From positions 263,957,519 to 264,021,518 of the forward strand of contig CM040118.1 in NCBI GenBank assembly GCA_022559845.1: a DNA stretch of 64,000 nucleotides, given 5' to 3'. The DNA comes from Amorphophallus konjac (Eukaryota > Streptophyta > Magnoliopsida > Alismatales > Araceae). Below are positions 1-11,749 of the stretch, one piece after another (position 1 is the stretch's first letter; the number at the start of each line of letters is the position of its first letter). Both the position numbers and the translations under genes were made by a program. The notes under the pieces were generated by a model. It ran no database searches and had not been told where the DNA came from. It saw only the letters and a list, made by a program, of their open reading frames with translations.

Positions 1-1
1 G

Positions 2-2341
2 AAAGAAACCATGTTTGCCAACCTGACTAAGTGTGAATTCATGACAGACCGGGTCACTTTTCTCGGATTTGTGGTTTCAAGTCATGGAGTGTCTGTGGAC
101 CAATCCAAGGTCCGAGCCATAGTAGGCTGGCCAGAGCCCCAGAATGTCCATGACGTTCGAAGTTTCCACGGGCTAGCCACCTTCTACAGACGCTTCATCC
201 AGGGATTTAGCACCATTATGGCACCCATTACGGATTGCATCTGTAAGGGAAATTTTGAGTGGACCAAAGCCGCCTCCCAGGCTTTTCTTGCCATAAAGGA
301 GCTTATGACCAAAGCCCCTGTCCTCCGCCTACCAGACTTTTCCAAAGTCTTTGAGGTTTCATGTGATGCATCTGGCGTAGGAATAGATGGAGTGCTTAGC
401 CAGGAGAGCCACCCTGTGGCTTATTTCAGTGAGAAGCTTTCTGATGCAAAGCTTCGATACTCCACACATGATAAGGAGTTTTATGCCATGGTCTAAGCCC
501 TTAAACACTGGAGACACTATCTCTTACCACAAGAGTTTGTCTTATACTTAGACCACGATACTTTGAAATTCCTTAGCTCTCATAAGGGTTTAAACCCTAG
601 GCATGGTCGGTGGGTAGAGTTCCTCCAGTCCTTCACCTTTGTCCTAAAACATAAGGCTGGAAAGGACAATAAGGTGACCGACGCCTTAAGTCGAAGGGTC
701 TCCCTTCTTTTCACTGTTCGGGTAGAGGTCACGGGATTTGATCGCATGAAGGAACTCTATGGAGAGTGTCCTGATTTTGGCCCTGCCTATTCTGCTCTGT
801 CTGCTGGATCCTCGACAACATTTGCTGACTATCTACTTCAGGATGGTTTTCTATTTCGAGGGCAGCAACTCTGTGTCTCGAGGACTTCTGTTCGGGATTT
901 TCTAGTCTGAGAAATGCATGCTGGAGGTCTTGCTGGTCATTTTGGCTGCAACAAGACCATCCATTCTGTGGAGGAGCACTTCTATTGGCCTGTCCTGAAG
1001 AGAGATGTGGCCAAGATTATAGCCCAGTGTAAGACATGCACGATGGCCAAACAGGTCAAACAGAACATTGGTCTCTACACTCCTCTCCCCGTTCCTGATC
1101 GACCATGGGTCGATGTGAGAATGGATTTTATCCTTGGATTACCACGCACTGCTCACAAGCATGATTCCATCTTTGTTGTCGTTGATAGGTTCTCTAAGAT
1201 GGCCCACTTCATTGCATGTTCCAAAACATCTGATGCATCTAGAGTAGCCCATTTATTCTTTGATGAAGTCGTGCGTCTGCATGGTCTTCCCCAAACCATC
1301 GTGTCTGACCGGGATGTCCGGTTCACTAGCTATTTTTGGAAGACATTTTGGCACCTAGTTGGCACCAAACTGAAGTTTTCCACTGCCTATCACCCCCAAA
1401 CTGATGGGCAAACTGAGGTCGTCAATAGGAGTTTAGGAAATCTGTTGAGGTGTCTTGTAGGGGAACATTCCGGCACTTGGGACCTTCTTTTGCCCAGAGC
1501 CGAATTTGCATACAACAGCTCTATCAATAGGTCCATAGGCATGAGTCCATTTGAGGTCGTGCATGGCTACAAACCTAGGAAACCTGTGGATCTCATTCCC
1601 CTTCCCCTCGAGTCTAGAACGTCCAAATCAGCTGAGGAATTTGCACAGCATGTCAAAAGTCTGCATGAGTCAATTAGCAAGCAAATCAACCTCAGTAATG
1701 AGACTTATAAAAAATTGGCTGATTCGCATAGGCGTCACCATGACTTTCAAGAAGGTGACTTGGTTATGGTACGGGTCCGACCCGAACGACTCCCCTCAGG
1801 AGCCGTTAAAAAGTTGCAGGCCCATAGTGATGGACCCTTCCCAATTCTGCGGAAGATTGGCTCCAATGCTTATGTTGTGGACTTACCTCCCGAATATGGG
1901 ATTAGCGTGACTTTTAATGTGGCAGATCTAGTGGCCTACAAGGAACCCACAGCGATTCCTAGTGACCCTTTCGAGCCTTCTCCTCCCCTTGAGAGTGAGC
2001 CCACCCCTGTGCGTCCCACAGCCTCGAGAGTACCGCGCGAGCACATTGAGAGGATACTGGATGAGCAGGTGACCACTACACGGAGCAGGGTGTACCAGCG
2101 CTACCTTGTCCGCTGGCGGGACCGTCCACCTTCTGACGATTCCTGGATCAGCCGGGAAGATCTCCAGCGCCTCGATCCAGATCTGCTGGAGCACTACCAC
2201 AGCAGTGTCCCACCTTCAATCGAGTTCCAGCCGCCCCGGGAGGGTTGGTGGGGACACCGGGTCCACTACTGGGCCCACTACTCGGAGCCGACGTCGCACC
2301 GCACCAACTACACCGAGCTTATGGCTCGGAGACTCGATTGA
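2..2341 (+). pseudogene. Chromovirus (Ty3/gypsy) pol fragment: RT end, RNase H, integrase, chromodomain
   Basis: This is the 3' half of a gypsy polyprotein, entering from the left window edge in mid reverse transcriptase. In order it shows the RT connection ([11 protein letters not shown], near 57-89), RNase H ([11 protein letters not shown] near 350), an HHCC integrase zinc finger (H..H..C..C, 914-1060), the DDE integrase core (MDFILGLP, IVSDRDVRF, then the E in the QTDGQTEVVNRS stretch) and a C-terminal chromodomain (about 2040-2200, YLVRWRDRPPSDDSW). The chromodomain marks it as a chromovirus; these domains are known to guide integration to heterochromatin. One reading frame runs through two in-frame stops, TAA at 494-496 and TGA at 908-910, both explicable as C-to-T changes. 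The catalytic residues are otherwise present. The product would be cytoplasmic and then nuclear in an intact element. Family is secure; the clade (Reina- or Galadriel-like) is a guess. Confidence 0.95.
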
Positions 2342-2860
2342 AGACCCGGCATACTGAGTAGTTCTACTTGTGTGTATTTATATCTTTGAGTATTGAGTAT
2401 TTGTGTATGTATGTATACATGTACTCCTACATGTATTTTTTTCTTTCATCTTATTAGGCTAGTCTAAGTCAAATAAGCATGTGTGTATTTTATATTTAAT
2501 TTGATTAAAACCCACAAAGTCTTTAGTGGGTTGGTGGCCTTTGTTTTATTAGGCTAGGATAGATATGCAAATAACAGAAATGGGGAAGGTATGGATGTAA
2601 TAGGCCTTTCCTATAAATAGGAGGCCAATGGATGTGTTACGTATGTTGTATGAATGAATGAAAGCTTTTGTGTTAAAGGAGCATTGCCCCTTTGTTCACC
2701 CCTCTCCTTCCCTCTCTTCTCATTTTCGTGAGATCTGAGTGTCGCCCGGTGTGAGACCGTCCGGCGTGAGGCCGAGCTGTGTGAGATAGCAGTTATCCGT
2801 TCCCGTCCCGTCCGCATCCCAGAGTGCCGACGATCCATCTTCCACGTCACCGCCGCGTCA
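2246..2860 (+). mobile_element. 3' LTR of the left-edge chromovirus
   Basis: The LTR probably begins at TGGTGGGGAC after a purine-rich run (GGGAGGGT) and so overlaps the end of the pol frame. The right boundary is better supported: the sequence from 2861 onward aligns with a second copy at 3507, and the alignment stops exactly at 2860, where the LTR ends ...CCGCGTCA. A TATA box at 2611 and a C/T-rich leader follow the usual U3-R order. The start is approximate. Confidence 0.65.
2611..2620 (+). promoter_or_regulatory. TATA box of chromovirus LTR
   Basis: CTATAAATAG followed by a pyrimidine-rich leader from about 2690. It lies in the expected place within the 3' LTR, so in this copy it would drive outward into the flanking LTR. 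Confidence 0.6.
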
Positions 2861-2977
2861 GCTGAGTGTGTTGGTGAGACTTTTAAGGTCAAATTCTTAA
2901 TTAAATAATATTGAAATAAAGGTTTAATCTCCACCCTTGATTAAAATCAATGGTTAAGATTGATTTAGGGAAAGCCC

Positions 2978-2987
2978 CTATAAATAG
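2978..2987 (+). promoter_or_regulatory. TATA box, first promoter copy
   Basis: CTATAAATAG in the first 300-bp block. It lies about 115 bp from the block start and is followed by a purine-rich leader. Confidence 0.6.
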
Positions 2988-3279
2988 GCTTGAAGGGGAC
3001 TTCATTTGCTCTTCTTTGGGGTTGGCCACGTTGAAGGGCTGAAGGAGAGGGTGGAGAGTTGTTAAGGAGGTGTTCAACCTTCATAAAGGTAAGGGATTAA
3101 GCATTTATCCTCATAATTAGCATGATTAGGATATTTAAATTGATTTAAGATATGATAATTTATTACCTTTAAGGTATAAATGGACATTTATCCTCAAAAA
3201 AAGAGACAAATAAAACAAACAAACAAAATAAGAAGGGGGGCAAATCATTAAAAAAAGGAAGGGTTCATTTGTCAAAAAA

Positions 3280-3380
3280 AAGGGCGCTGCGGCGGCCCCA
3301 AGCGCCGCCCCTGCGTGCCCACGCGAGCGAGCGCGTGGGCGGGCACGTGCGAGCGCCCCCCCTGCTTGCCGCGATTGCGG
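3280..3380 (+). other. CpG-rich hairpin island inside AT-rich LTR
   Basis: A GC-rich island of about 100 bp lies in otherwise AT-rich U3. Arms GCGTGCCC-ACGCG and CGCGTGGGCGGGCACG can pair with a small bulge around an AGCGAG loop (about 3313-3350). It sits between the two duplicated promoter blocks. Confidence 0.6.
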
Positions 3381-3623
3381 CATTATTTAAAAATATATTA
3401 ACTTATTAAACTCTCCACTTAGTTTAAACCATTTCCTTTCTTTTAGTCAAATCCCCATGTGCCATAGATGTTTAAAAAAAATATATGGGCTAGTCAAAGG
3501 AAATGGGCTGAGTGTGTTGGTGAGACTTTTAAGGTCAAATTCTTAATTAAATAATATTAAAATAAAGGTTTAATCTCCACCCTTGATTAAAATCAATGGT
3601 TAAGATTGATTTAGGGAAAGCCA

Positions 3624-3632
3624 TTATAAATA
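3624..3632 (+). promoter_or_regulatory. TATA box, second promoter copy
   Basis: TTATAAATA in the second block, one substitution from the first copy within the motif; still a plausible TATA element. Confidence 0.55.
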
Positions 3633-4338
3633 AGCTTGAAGGGGACTTCATTTGCTCTTCTTTGGGGTTGGCCACGTTGAAGGGCTGAAGGAGAGGGTGG
3701 AGAGCTGTTAAGGAGGTGTTCAACCTTCATAAAGGTAAGGGATTTAGCATTTATCCTCATAATTAGCATGATTAGGATATTTAAATTGATTTAAGGTATG
3801 ATAATTAGTATCTATAGAGATAATTAAATCCAAAGATCCTTATCTCACCATGTATGATCATATCTTAGTAGGATTACCATGAGATCATTAGTGTTAAGAC
3901 ATGTGATTAAAGATAAAATCAAGTGTTTCATATAATATAATTATCAACGGTCTATGAAAAATTTAGAAAGTTTACAGAATCATGATATCTGATATTTAAA
4001 GCACTCTGTAAAAATTTTCATGTCTGATTCGAAATACTTTTATGTTTAGAAATATTTTAATATTATTTAAAAGGGGGTTATTTCTACTAAAATGCTAAAG
4101 GAGTGATATAAAAATACCATAAATTGTAAGAATACATATTACTGTAAGACTTATGTGTAGAAAAAGTTTCATTATTTTTGGATCACGAGATTTAAGTTAA
4201 CAAATTTTTAATACATGATATAAAGGTAAATATTTATATGAAAATTAGAAATCATATTCATAAAATCTTAGAATTTCACAGTAAAGCTCTTGTACGTGTG
4301 TGTGCTATATTTATAAAATACCAATATTTATAAGTGAC

Positions 4339-4664
4339 TGTAAGTGAAGTTACAGAATTTTTAATATTTTCTCAAAAGTATAAAATTATGAAAGAAATAT
4401 AAATACTACATAGAAAATTTTGAAAATTTACTAGAAGACTTAAATGAGTGTTATGATTTATTTAATAAAAGTTAATATTATTTTGATCATTGAATTTTGA
4501 TTGTAAGTGAAGTTACAGAATTTTTAATATTTTCTCAAAAGTATAAAATTGTGAAATAAATATAAATAGTACATTGAAAATTTTGAAAATTTACTAGAAG
4601 ACTTAAACGAGTGTTGTGATTAATTTAATAAAAGTTAATATTATTTTGATCAGTGAATCTTGAC
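4339..4664 (+). repeat. 163-bp tandem duplication
   Basis: Two adjacent copies begin TGTAAGTGAAG at 4339 and 4502. They differ by scattered substitutions only. Non-coding and within the LTR. Confidence 0.85.
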
Positions 4665-5849
4665 TTGTATAATTTTCAATGTTTAAACAAATAATTGAAA
4701 ATTCTAATAAATGTTAATATTCTGTAAAAAATCTTGAGAATATTACAGAACTGATATTTGATATTTATAAGTTTAAGTTTTAGTATATTAGAGTCATTGT
4801 AAATATTCTGGATATTTTTCTCTATTTAAAAACTACTGTTAGAAATTTCAAAAATTGATATAAAATTTCATAAAATTAGAAATACTGAGAAAAAAATAGT
4901 GAAGTTTCTCATATATGATATTTCTATCTGGAACAATGTTCAGTAAAAGTTTAGTAATTTTTTGATCATTGTGGATATATTTAGTTACTTTATTATTCAT
5001 GATGGATTTTAGTTATTCTGAAAACATATTAGTAATACAATGTGAAAAATAATGAAAAGTTTCATAAATGATATTACAAATATAAATAATGGTTTTAAAA
5101 ATTATGATAAATTTTCTATGTCTAGGAGAATTTAAATGATTCTGGAAAATTTTTAATCCTGCAAATTATGAAAAAATTTCAATGTAATGTTACATGTAAA
5201 TGTGATATTCAGTAAAAGTTTGATGGTCTTCTGAATAAGGTAGTTTAATTTAGTCAATTTATGATGCATGTTGGAGTATAAATAATTCTGAAAAAATTAT
5301 AAATACTATCTCAAAAATGAAGATACTTTTATGATTTGGTCCTTCATGTTAATGTGTTGGTTCTCTGAAATTTCAATGCATTCTGATATCCGTAAATAGA
5401 ATTAAAATTTTTTGATATATATATGCCTTTATAATTGGATAAGTTTAGAATTTCAAAAATTTAGAACAAAAAAGATTTTCAGTACTGTCATATTTCATAC
5501 TTAATGTTCACAGCATGAATTTTTGAGTGGCATGTGTCCATTGCATATGAGTCGTATATATATGTACCGTACTGTTGTTATTGCCAAATGGACACTGCCA
5601 CCACAGGGGGAGACTAGAACCAAGCCATAGAAATGCCCATATGGGGAGGTTCACACTGTTTACTGATCCCGAGGGTAACGGGGATGAAATCCTGGAGGTG
5701 GACAAGTACCACTGGTTAAGGTGAAGAGGACTTCTCTCGATTTTATGTAGTAACCAAGACTCATCACTAATTACCTAGGTGATCGAGTACCGACTGACTG
5801 TCCTTTTAGTGGTGATTTGGGCACTCCCTTTGGCTATTTATACCACTAT

Positions 5850-6235
5850 TACTGCTCATTGAATTGATATTTATACTACTGTTACTGCTCACTGAATTGA
5901 TATTTATACTACTGGTACTGCTCACTGAATTGATATTGAAACTACTGTTACTGCTGACTGAATTGATATTGAAACTATTGTTACTATTCACTGAATTGAT
6001 ATTGAAACCACTTTTACTACTTATTGAATTGATATTGAAACTACTGTTACTACTCACTGAATTGATATTGAAACTACTGTTATTGCTTACTGAATTGATA
6101 TTGAAACTACTGTTACTACTCACTAAATTGATATTGAAACTACTGTTACAGTTCACTGAATTGAATTGATATTGAAACTATTGTTACTACTCATTGAAAT
6201 GATATTGAAACTAGTGTTATTTCCTACTGAACTAT
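5850..6235 (+). repeat. 33-bp minisatellite
   Basis: About 11 copies of a 33-bp unit built on ACTGAATTGATATTGAAACT and CTGTTACTGCTC. Because 33 is a multiple of three, both strands give false repetitive frames (Asn/Ser-rich on minus, Leu-rich on plus). Not a gene. Confidence 0.85.
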
Positions 6236-6673
6236 TATTGCACTTCACTGTTATTACACTGTAAATATTTACTGTTATCGAATCTCTAGTATATTAAATG
6301 GCGATTTGAAAAAGGGCAGATTAAATCTGTTTGGATCCTTTCACTATGCGTGAGACCTTACTCCGCCTAGTACTGGAATCATTCAATTGATAAATATGTC
6401 GAATTATATTGCATGATAATGTTTACAAATGTTGAATTCTCAATTACTTTGTCATTCATAGAATAAAGTTTTATTGAACCGCATGGCATTATCTGTAAAA
6501 TGTTAACATCATGACTTATGATTTATAAAATTAAAATTATGTTATAATGCATTAATCTCATGTTGTTAGCTATTTGAAATTTTGCCTAAGAATGACTTAT
6601 AGAAAGAAATGTCGTAAATCACTTTGAATATGTTTATGCATGTTATGACTGGGGACTATGCCTAGTCTCTTAC

Positions 6674-6693
6674 TGGGTCTATTCGTAGACTCA
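6674..6693 (+). promoter_or_regulatory. Conserved U5-type hairpin
   Basis: Arms TGGGTCTA and TAGACTCA enclose a TTCG tetraloop. AACATTTTCAGG follows 17 bp downstream. It lies about 380 bp before the LTR end, as in six other LTR copies of this window. Confidence 0.65.
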
Positions 6694-7071
6694 CCTTGTT
6701 GAACATTTTCAGGAGAAGCGGTAGAAGAAAGTGATGAGTGATCTCGCAGTGTTCTGACCACGATTTGAAATTACTCTGTGTCACTACTTTAGGTAGTTAT
6801 GAATTATGTTAAGAAAAAAATACGTGTGAAATTTGGTTATGTAATAATTGACTTGTTAAATTGTTACTCTTTATTTCGATCTATGTGGATGAAGTCTTTT
6901 GATTGTAAGCTGACTGATCGAGAAATCGTATTTCCGCTGCAATGATATCTCAATATTTATGTGAAATTCTCTACCAAAATGTACCGTTTGGGTTGTACCA
7001 CTGTAACGTTTTGATGGGGATCCGACGTGAGTCTTTACAACTGGACCGGGTTTATGAGTCGGGGTGTCACA

Positions 7072-8660
7072 TGGGGTGTCCAGTTTCTCTTTACCCTTCT
7101 CTTGACTGAAGGTGACTGTTTTGAATTCAAAAGGCTTTTTGCTTGAGGGATCATATCCCAATCCTTCTTTATTGAAATTTATTTTCATACCTAGCATGGT
7201 ATCTAGATTTGTCTTTCCCTGAACAAAATTTTCAAGCATGGCTTGTTTATCATTTAATTCCTTTTCAAGCTTCTCGCATTGTTTTTGAATTTCAAAATTT
7301 GTATTCCTGACAGCTTCATATTTCTCGGTTGTTAATTCTTTTTCCTTCTAGATTTCCTGAAATTTTATTTTGAAATCATCCAGGTGTTTCATAATCTCCT
7401 CATTTTCAATTTTCAGGTTATCATGGTCAATTCTCAGCAAATTCAATTCTTTAACCTTTGTTTTGAGTTGTTCATTTTCCTCTTTAACAGAAGTTTGACT
7501 CTCAATAACATTGTTCAATTTTTTCTTCATGATTTTAAATTCCTTGCTTTGACAATTGAATTTATCTAACATATCTGCATATGCATCTTCCCAATCATCA
7601 ATTGAATATTTTTCGAAGGGATTACTTACCTCTTCATCACTGTTGGCCATAAGGCATAGCCCTTGTTCTTCTTCATCCGAGGTTTCACCTTCGATGTCTT
7701 CTTCTTCATCGCTCCATGTACAAACCATAGCTTGAGGCTTCTTTTTCTGAGCCTTGAAGTTCTTCCTCATCAACTCGAGATAGTCTCCTTTCATGTGACC
7801 TAATTTTTTGCAATGATAACAAGTAATTTTGTTAGAATTTTTGTTCTTATCATATTTAAAGTTAGAATTCTTACCAGCCTGCTGTGGCGTTCTTTTCTTG
7901 AAGGTCTTACCTCTGGTTCTTAAGAACCTTTGGAACTGTCGAGTCAACATAGCTTGTTGAGCATCATCTAGATCAGAGAAGTTCTCATACTCTTCACTGC
8001 TCTCTCCACTACTTCGAGACACTTTGAGAGCTATAGTTTTTCCCTTGTTTTCTTCCATACTTCTCTTGAGATTAATCTCATATGTCATCAATGATCCCAT
8101 CAGCTATGTCACTGTCATAGTGGACAGATCCCTAGATTCTTCTATCACAGTGGCTTTCGTGTGCCACGCAGGGGTTAGGGACCTAGGAATCTTCCTAACT
8201 AGATCACTTTCCTGAAATTATTTTCCTAGAGCCTTAAGACTATTAGTGATCAATGAGAGCCTCGCATACATCTCAGATATACTTTCATCATGCTTCATCT
8301 TAAACAGTTCATAATCAGATGTGAGCATGTTTACCTTAGTTACTCTCACCTGGGACATTCCGTCATAGATCAGCTCCAGCTCGTCCCACATTTTCTTGGC
8401 AGTTTTACAAGCTGAGATCCTTCAATATTCCTCTAGATGCACGGCACACTGCATGATGTTCAGAGCTGTCCAGTTGACGGTTGATAAACGAATTTGTTCC
8501 CTGGTCCATGCATTTTCATCTTCAGGGAGTTCAAATGGACCGATGGTGACAACTCTCCATAGCTCATGACTCTCAGCTCGCAAGAACACCTCCACCCCGT
8601 TCTTCCAGTACAAATAGTTAGCACCATCGAAAAATGGGGGTCTATTAATTGAATGCCCTT
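7072..8660 (-). pseudogene. Sirevirus (Ty1/copia) gag, broken and truncated
   Basis: Read on the minus strand this is a Sirevirus Gag. The N-terminal part (8613 to 8422) has the UBN2-like pattern YWKNGVEVFL...LW; the middle (8100 to 7348) has one CCHC-type knuckle, CYHCKKLGHMKGDY, whose last Cys is replaced by Tyr. Then come an acidic stretch, a coiled coil rich in Glu/Lys/Leu, and a GLGYDPSSKKPF motif near 7160. The Gag would package element RNA into cytoplasmic particles. In-frame stops occur at about 8421, 8215, 8101 and 7348. The C-terminal part and all of pol are missing because the gypsy LTR ending at 7071 interrupts it. PBS and LTR stub lie immediately upstream, confirming the start of an element. 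Confidence 0.9.
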
Positions 8661-8730
8661 CAGCTATGAAGCTGCGACCATTGCTAGTTCCAGGTCTTCC
8701 CTAGTCATTGGACCACATTGTGGGAAACTT

Positions 8731-8742
8731 GCTCTGATACCT
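8731..8742 (-). promoter_or_regulatory. Primer-binding site (iMet type) of first Sirevirus
   Basis: On the minus strand this reads AGGTATCAGAGC, one base off the plant initiator-Met PBS TGGTATCAGAGC. It is placed 2-3 nt after the LTR end and about 90 bp before gag. Confidence 0.8.
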
Positions 8743-8744
8743 AT

Positions 8745-8895
8745 TGATAGAAGTAGAGAGATAAATCTAGAAGGGGGGATGAATAGATCTGTCCCCTGTT
8801 TGACGCATTTATTTTATTTAGTTTATTTTATTTATTTATTTATTCATTTTATTATTTATTTATTGGCGTGCCAGTCACCGAAGTGACAATTTTAT
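8745..8895 (-). mobile_element. Stub of Sirevirus 5' LTR (U5 end)
   Basis: The minus strand ends ...CTTCTATCA next to the PBS and contains the Sirevirus U5 signature ATTCATCCCCCCTTC. A TTTA-rich run follows at 8806-8862. The rest of the LTR is absent, apparently displaced by the insertion starting near 8896. Confidence 0.65.
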
Positions 8896-9261
8896 TGTGC
8901 GCTCGATCTGACATGGTCAGTCGATTGTGAAGTCCGAGTCAGAACCCGAAGTCCGTCATACCATGAACGCTATGACGTTAATTACGTCCTTCCAAGGAAG
9001 GACAACCCTTGATTAAACGCTAAAAGTAGGAGGCCTCGAGAGGCAACGTATATTCATGTGCGGAAATGGAACTTCATACCGAAGCCAGGAAGGCGGGCAA
9101 GATAATGACACCAACCGTAGAAACAGATGATATAGCTAAGTCAGCGGTTCAAAGCCCGGGGTTAAAGGGGGAAGGAGGATCTCAATCACAGGTAGCCTGA
9201 GCCGCGACCGTGATGAGGTTTAAAACATCGATCAGTATTTCGACGGCATCTTCCCTTTATC

Positions 9262-9815
9262 TGGGTTATGCCCGGGGGGAAATAGGCTGTCACCCACGGA
9301 GTGCCGGGATGAAAGCCAAGAGAGAGAAAAGTGTTGAACTTCCCGAATCGCATATTTGCCATGGGGCAATGTTTGGTATTCCCTGTAGAAGCCGGTGGAA
9401 CTCATGCAGTGGCAGAGCCCTCCCGAGCTAAAGGGGTTATTCATGAACCCGATGCGGGACGACGGAAAGTGAGCGAACGCTCAATGTTGCGCCCTCGCAC
9501 GCGGATCGACCTGCGCGGTCAGGTCACGGGGATCGACCTGCCCGGTCAGGTCGCGGGGGTCAAGGGGGCAGCGCCCCTTGCGGGGGTTTCCAGGGGCGGA
9601 GCCCCCGGAACAAAATTCGGATTTAAGATTCAGTAATAACATTTGAGTAGGTTATCAATGCAGTTCAAGTGCGCAAAGGTTCCCGGGGGCAGCTTAATAT
9701 TGGCTTTCATCATCCTGGGGGGGATTTTGGCAGCACCTCCCCTAGACTTAGCATCTGCCAAGGGATGATATAGGCTGACATCAACGGAATGCCGGGATGA
9801 AAGCCGAAAAGCGGG
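9262..9815. repeat. Diverged ~45-bp direct repeat pair and GC-rich palindromic core
   Basis: ATAGGCTGnCAnC..ACGGA and TGCCGGGATGAAAGCC occur near 9270-9315 and again near 9770-9815. Between them, 9500-9605 holds repeated GGTCAGGTC words and a self-complementary stretch (GGGGGCAGCGCCCC, GGGGCGGAGCCCC). Similar GC blocks occur in plant LTRs; here they mark decayed LTR sequence, not a gene. Confidence 0.5.
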
Positions 9816-9994
9816 GGAGCACTAAGGCTCAAGGAGACTGTACATGTCTCTATCATCAATCACTATTCCCCGTCTCGGAGGTCGACGAGACCCTTGTAAA
9901 GACAAGGTCCGCCGAACCCGCGGGGTTGCATGTGAATCCAGTTAGGGACCGCATAATATAGGGGAGGCCAGTTGGGCAGCAGAGCAGGCTCTCG

Positions 9995-10420
9995 GCACAG
10001 CAAAGTGGGAAGGGAGGCTCTCGGCACGAAGGCAAGGAGGCAAAGGGGTTCCCGGCGCGAGGTTCTCGGCGCAGAGGGAAGACGGCAGAAAGCTCCCGGC
10101 GCGAGGGGCTTCTCGGCGCGCTATTCCCTGGCCGAAGGAAGCTTCTCGGCGTGGGCTATAGTAGGGGCTTCTCGGCGCGCCAATGAAGTGGCCAGGAGAG
10201 GCTCTCGGCCTGGGCCTAAGTGGCAGAAGGGGGGGGGGGCTCTCGGCGCGAGGCTTCCCGGCGCGCTCCTGGGCGCGCCGGGAGCCTGGCGCCGGGAGCT
10301 TGGTGCCGGGAGGCTCATGTGGAAGGGTTTGAAATAGGTTTTTTGTCGTTTAGCAGGAGAGGGAGGCCTCTCGGCTGAGGGGTTTTCGGAGGGCAAATGG
10401 CACGCCGGGAAGGCTGAATT
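9995..10420. repeat. GC-rich CTCGGCGCG repeat cluster
   Basis: At least eight imperfect copies of a short word CTCTCGGCGCG/TTCCCGGCGCG are spaced irregularly, ending in a dyad around GGGCGCGCCGGGAG. The open frames across this stretch are Arg/Gly/Ala-rich by-products of composition. Confidence 0.6.
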
Positions 10421-11490
10421 GCTACGAGGTTTCAGGATTTACAGAGCTCAAACGGTACTCTGTTTCTGGGATTTCTGGGTTTTATGGCTCAGACTGAGAC
10501 CAAATCAGGGGTGCATGAGGAGGTTTCATGAATGCCTCTACTAGAAGGACGCCAAGGGAGCTGAGAGGCCGAATCATCAGGGGGAGGAGAGACCATCGTC
10601 GGGGCCTGAGTAGCTTTTATCTGTCTACTGCCAGACGCCTGGGGGGTCAAGAGATGGCTGTCTCTGATTCCCCAGACTAGCATAGTACCATCTGGGAAGC
10701 AAAACAGTGATGAAAGAACCCTCGGTGCTGGGACCCCAGGCCTTAGTCATCCAACGATTGGAATGAGGATCCAGGGTTGCATTCGTCTGCGGGTTCAAAT
10801 GCATCTTTTATAGCCGGCAGTCCGGGGAACCAAGAGATTGATGTCTCTGGTTCCCGGATAGCACAAGAGGCTTGAGGGCAAGACTCAAACACATACGGAG
10901 GGCATACCATTGAAGCAGGAAGATAGAAGAGAATAGAACCCAGCAACCCACTAAACAAGGGTGGGGGTTCTACCTTCATCCCTGTTCGAAGAACAGACTC
11001 GACTCCGAAGCCTGAGTCATTTCGCCCATGGGGCATTCATACAAACAGTACGCATACATATGGAGATAGGGGAAGATCATATTGCCTAATATCCATCACG
11101 GCAACTGCATTTACTTCATCTCACCATCATTTACATCGACTGCAGAACTGAAGCCGAGAAACATAAAGGGGAGGAACAGGGAGAGAATCGTATGAGTAAT
11201 CTAAACATCAAGACTTCGACTACCACATACGGAGAATCAGTAAAAAGAAAAAAAAGAAACATCGAACATGGGGGGGGAGGGTGGAGCATTGACTCCTCTC
11301 CCTCCCCCTATCAGCCCACCTGGAGCCTTTCTTCCTTCTTTTCTTCTACTTCTTCTTTCGGTGGAGACTCTCTCCCTCTCTTTTCCTATCTCTTTTTCTT
11401 TCTGGCTATCTGTTCACTCTTTTTTCTTCGTCTCTTTGTTTTCTTCTTTTCTGTCTGTCCGCCCTCCTCTGATGTCTTCGAAGGAATGGG

Positions 11491-11500
11491 TTTATATAGA
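11491..11500 (-). promoter_or_regulatory. TATA box of candidate LTR
   Basis: On the minus strand TCTATATAAACCC, with a C/T-rich plus strand (purine-rich transcript) beyond it. Its position fits the LTR proposed at 8896-12269. Confidence 0.5.
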
Positions 11501-11749
11501 CTCCTCCTCTTCTTGCATCTCGGCAGATGGTAATCGGCGTGCCTCATTCGTTCGCAATAGCTCCCGGCGCGCCAAGTGGCCTCCTGTTGAGGTTCTTGAT
11601 GCCACACTCGGAAGCCCATTTGGCTGGCCCATTTAGGGCTTTTAAGCTTCGTACGTGCCTTGGCCTCTTTTAATCCCTTAAATTGATATTCATCAGAACC
11701 AGAGAAGGCCCTGTATTGGTGACATAACCTTACTGAGATCATCTTAAGA

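Larger units (their letters stand above)
2861..3806 (+). repeat. 300-bp direct duplication carrying the promoter (2861-3160 and 3507-3806)
   Basis: The two 300-bp blocks align without net gaps at an offset of 646 bp. Both include a TATA box (2978-2987 and 3624-3632), the same leader, and a GTAAGG word that resembles a splice donor. The 346 bp between them looks like U3, so the LTR now has two promoters in tandem. Confidence 0.85.
2861..7071 (+). mobile_element. Tekay-like gypsy LTR, left end missing
   Basis: This 4.2-kb non-coding, AT-rich stretch behaves as the 3' portion of a very long gypsy LTR. It has TATA boxes near its left side, a U5 hairpin at 6674-6693 followed by AACATTTTCAGG, and ends GAGTCGGGGTGTCACA, matching the end of the gypsy LTR at 22548 (ACTGGACCGG then GGGGTGT in both regions). 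Immediately right lies Sirevirus gag, so this LTR is probably inserted there. The left end is not seen; the chromovirus is inserted into or abuts it at 2860/2861. No ORF in it looks real. Confidence 0.65.

Noticed and set aside
5806..6156. Asn/Ser-rich protein on the minus strand
   Set aside because: It is the translation of a 33-bp minisatellite; the opposite strand is equally open.
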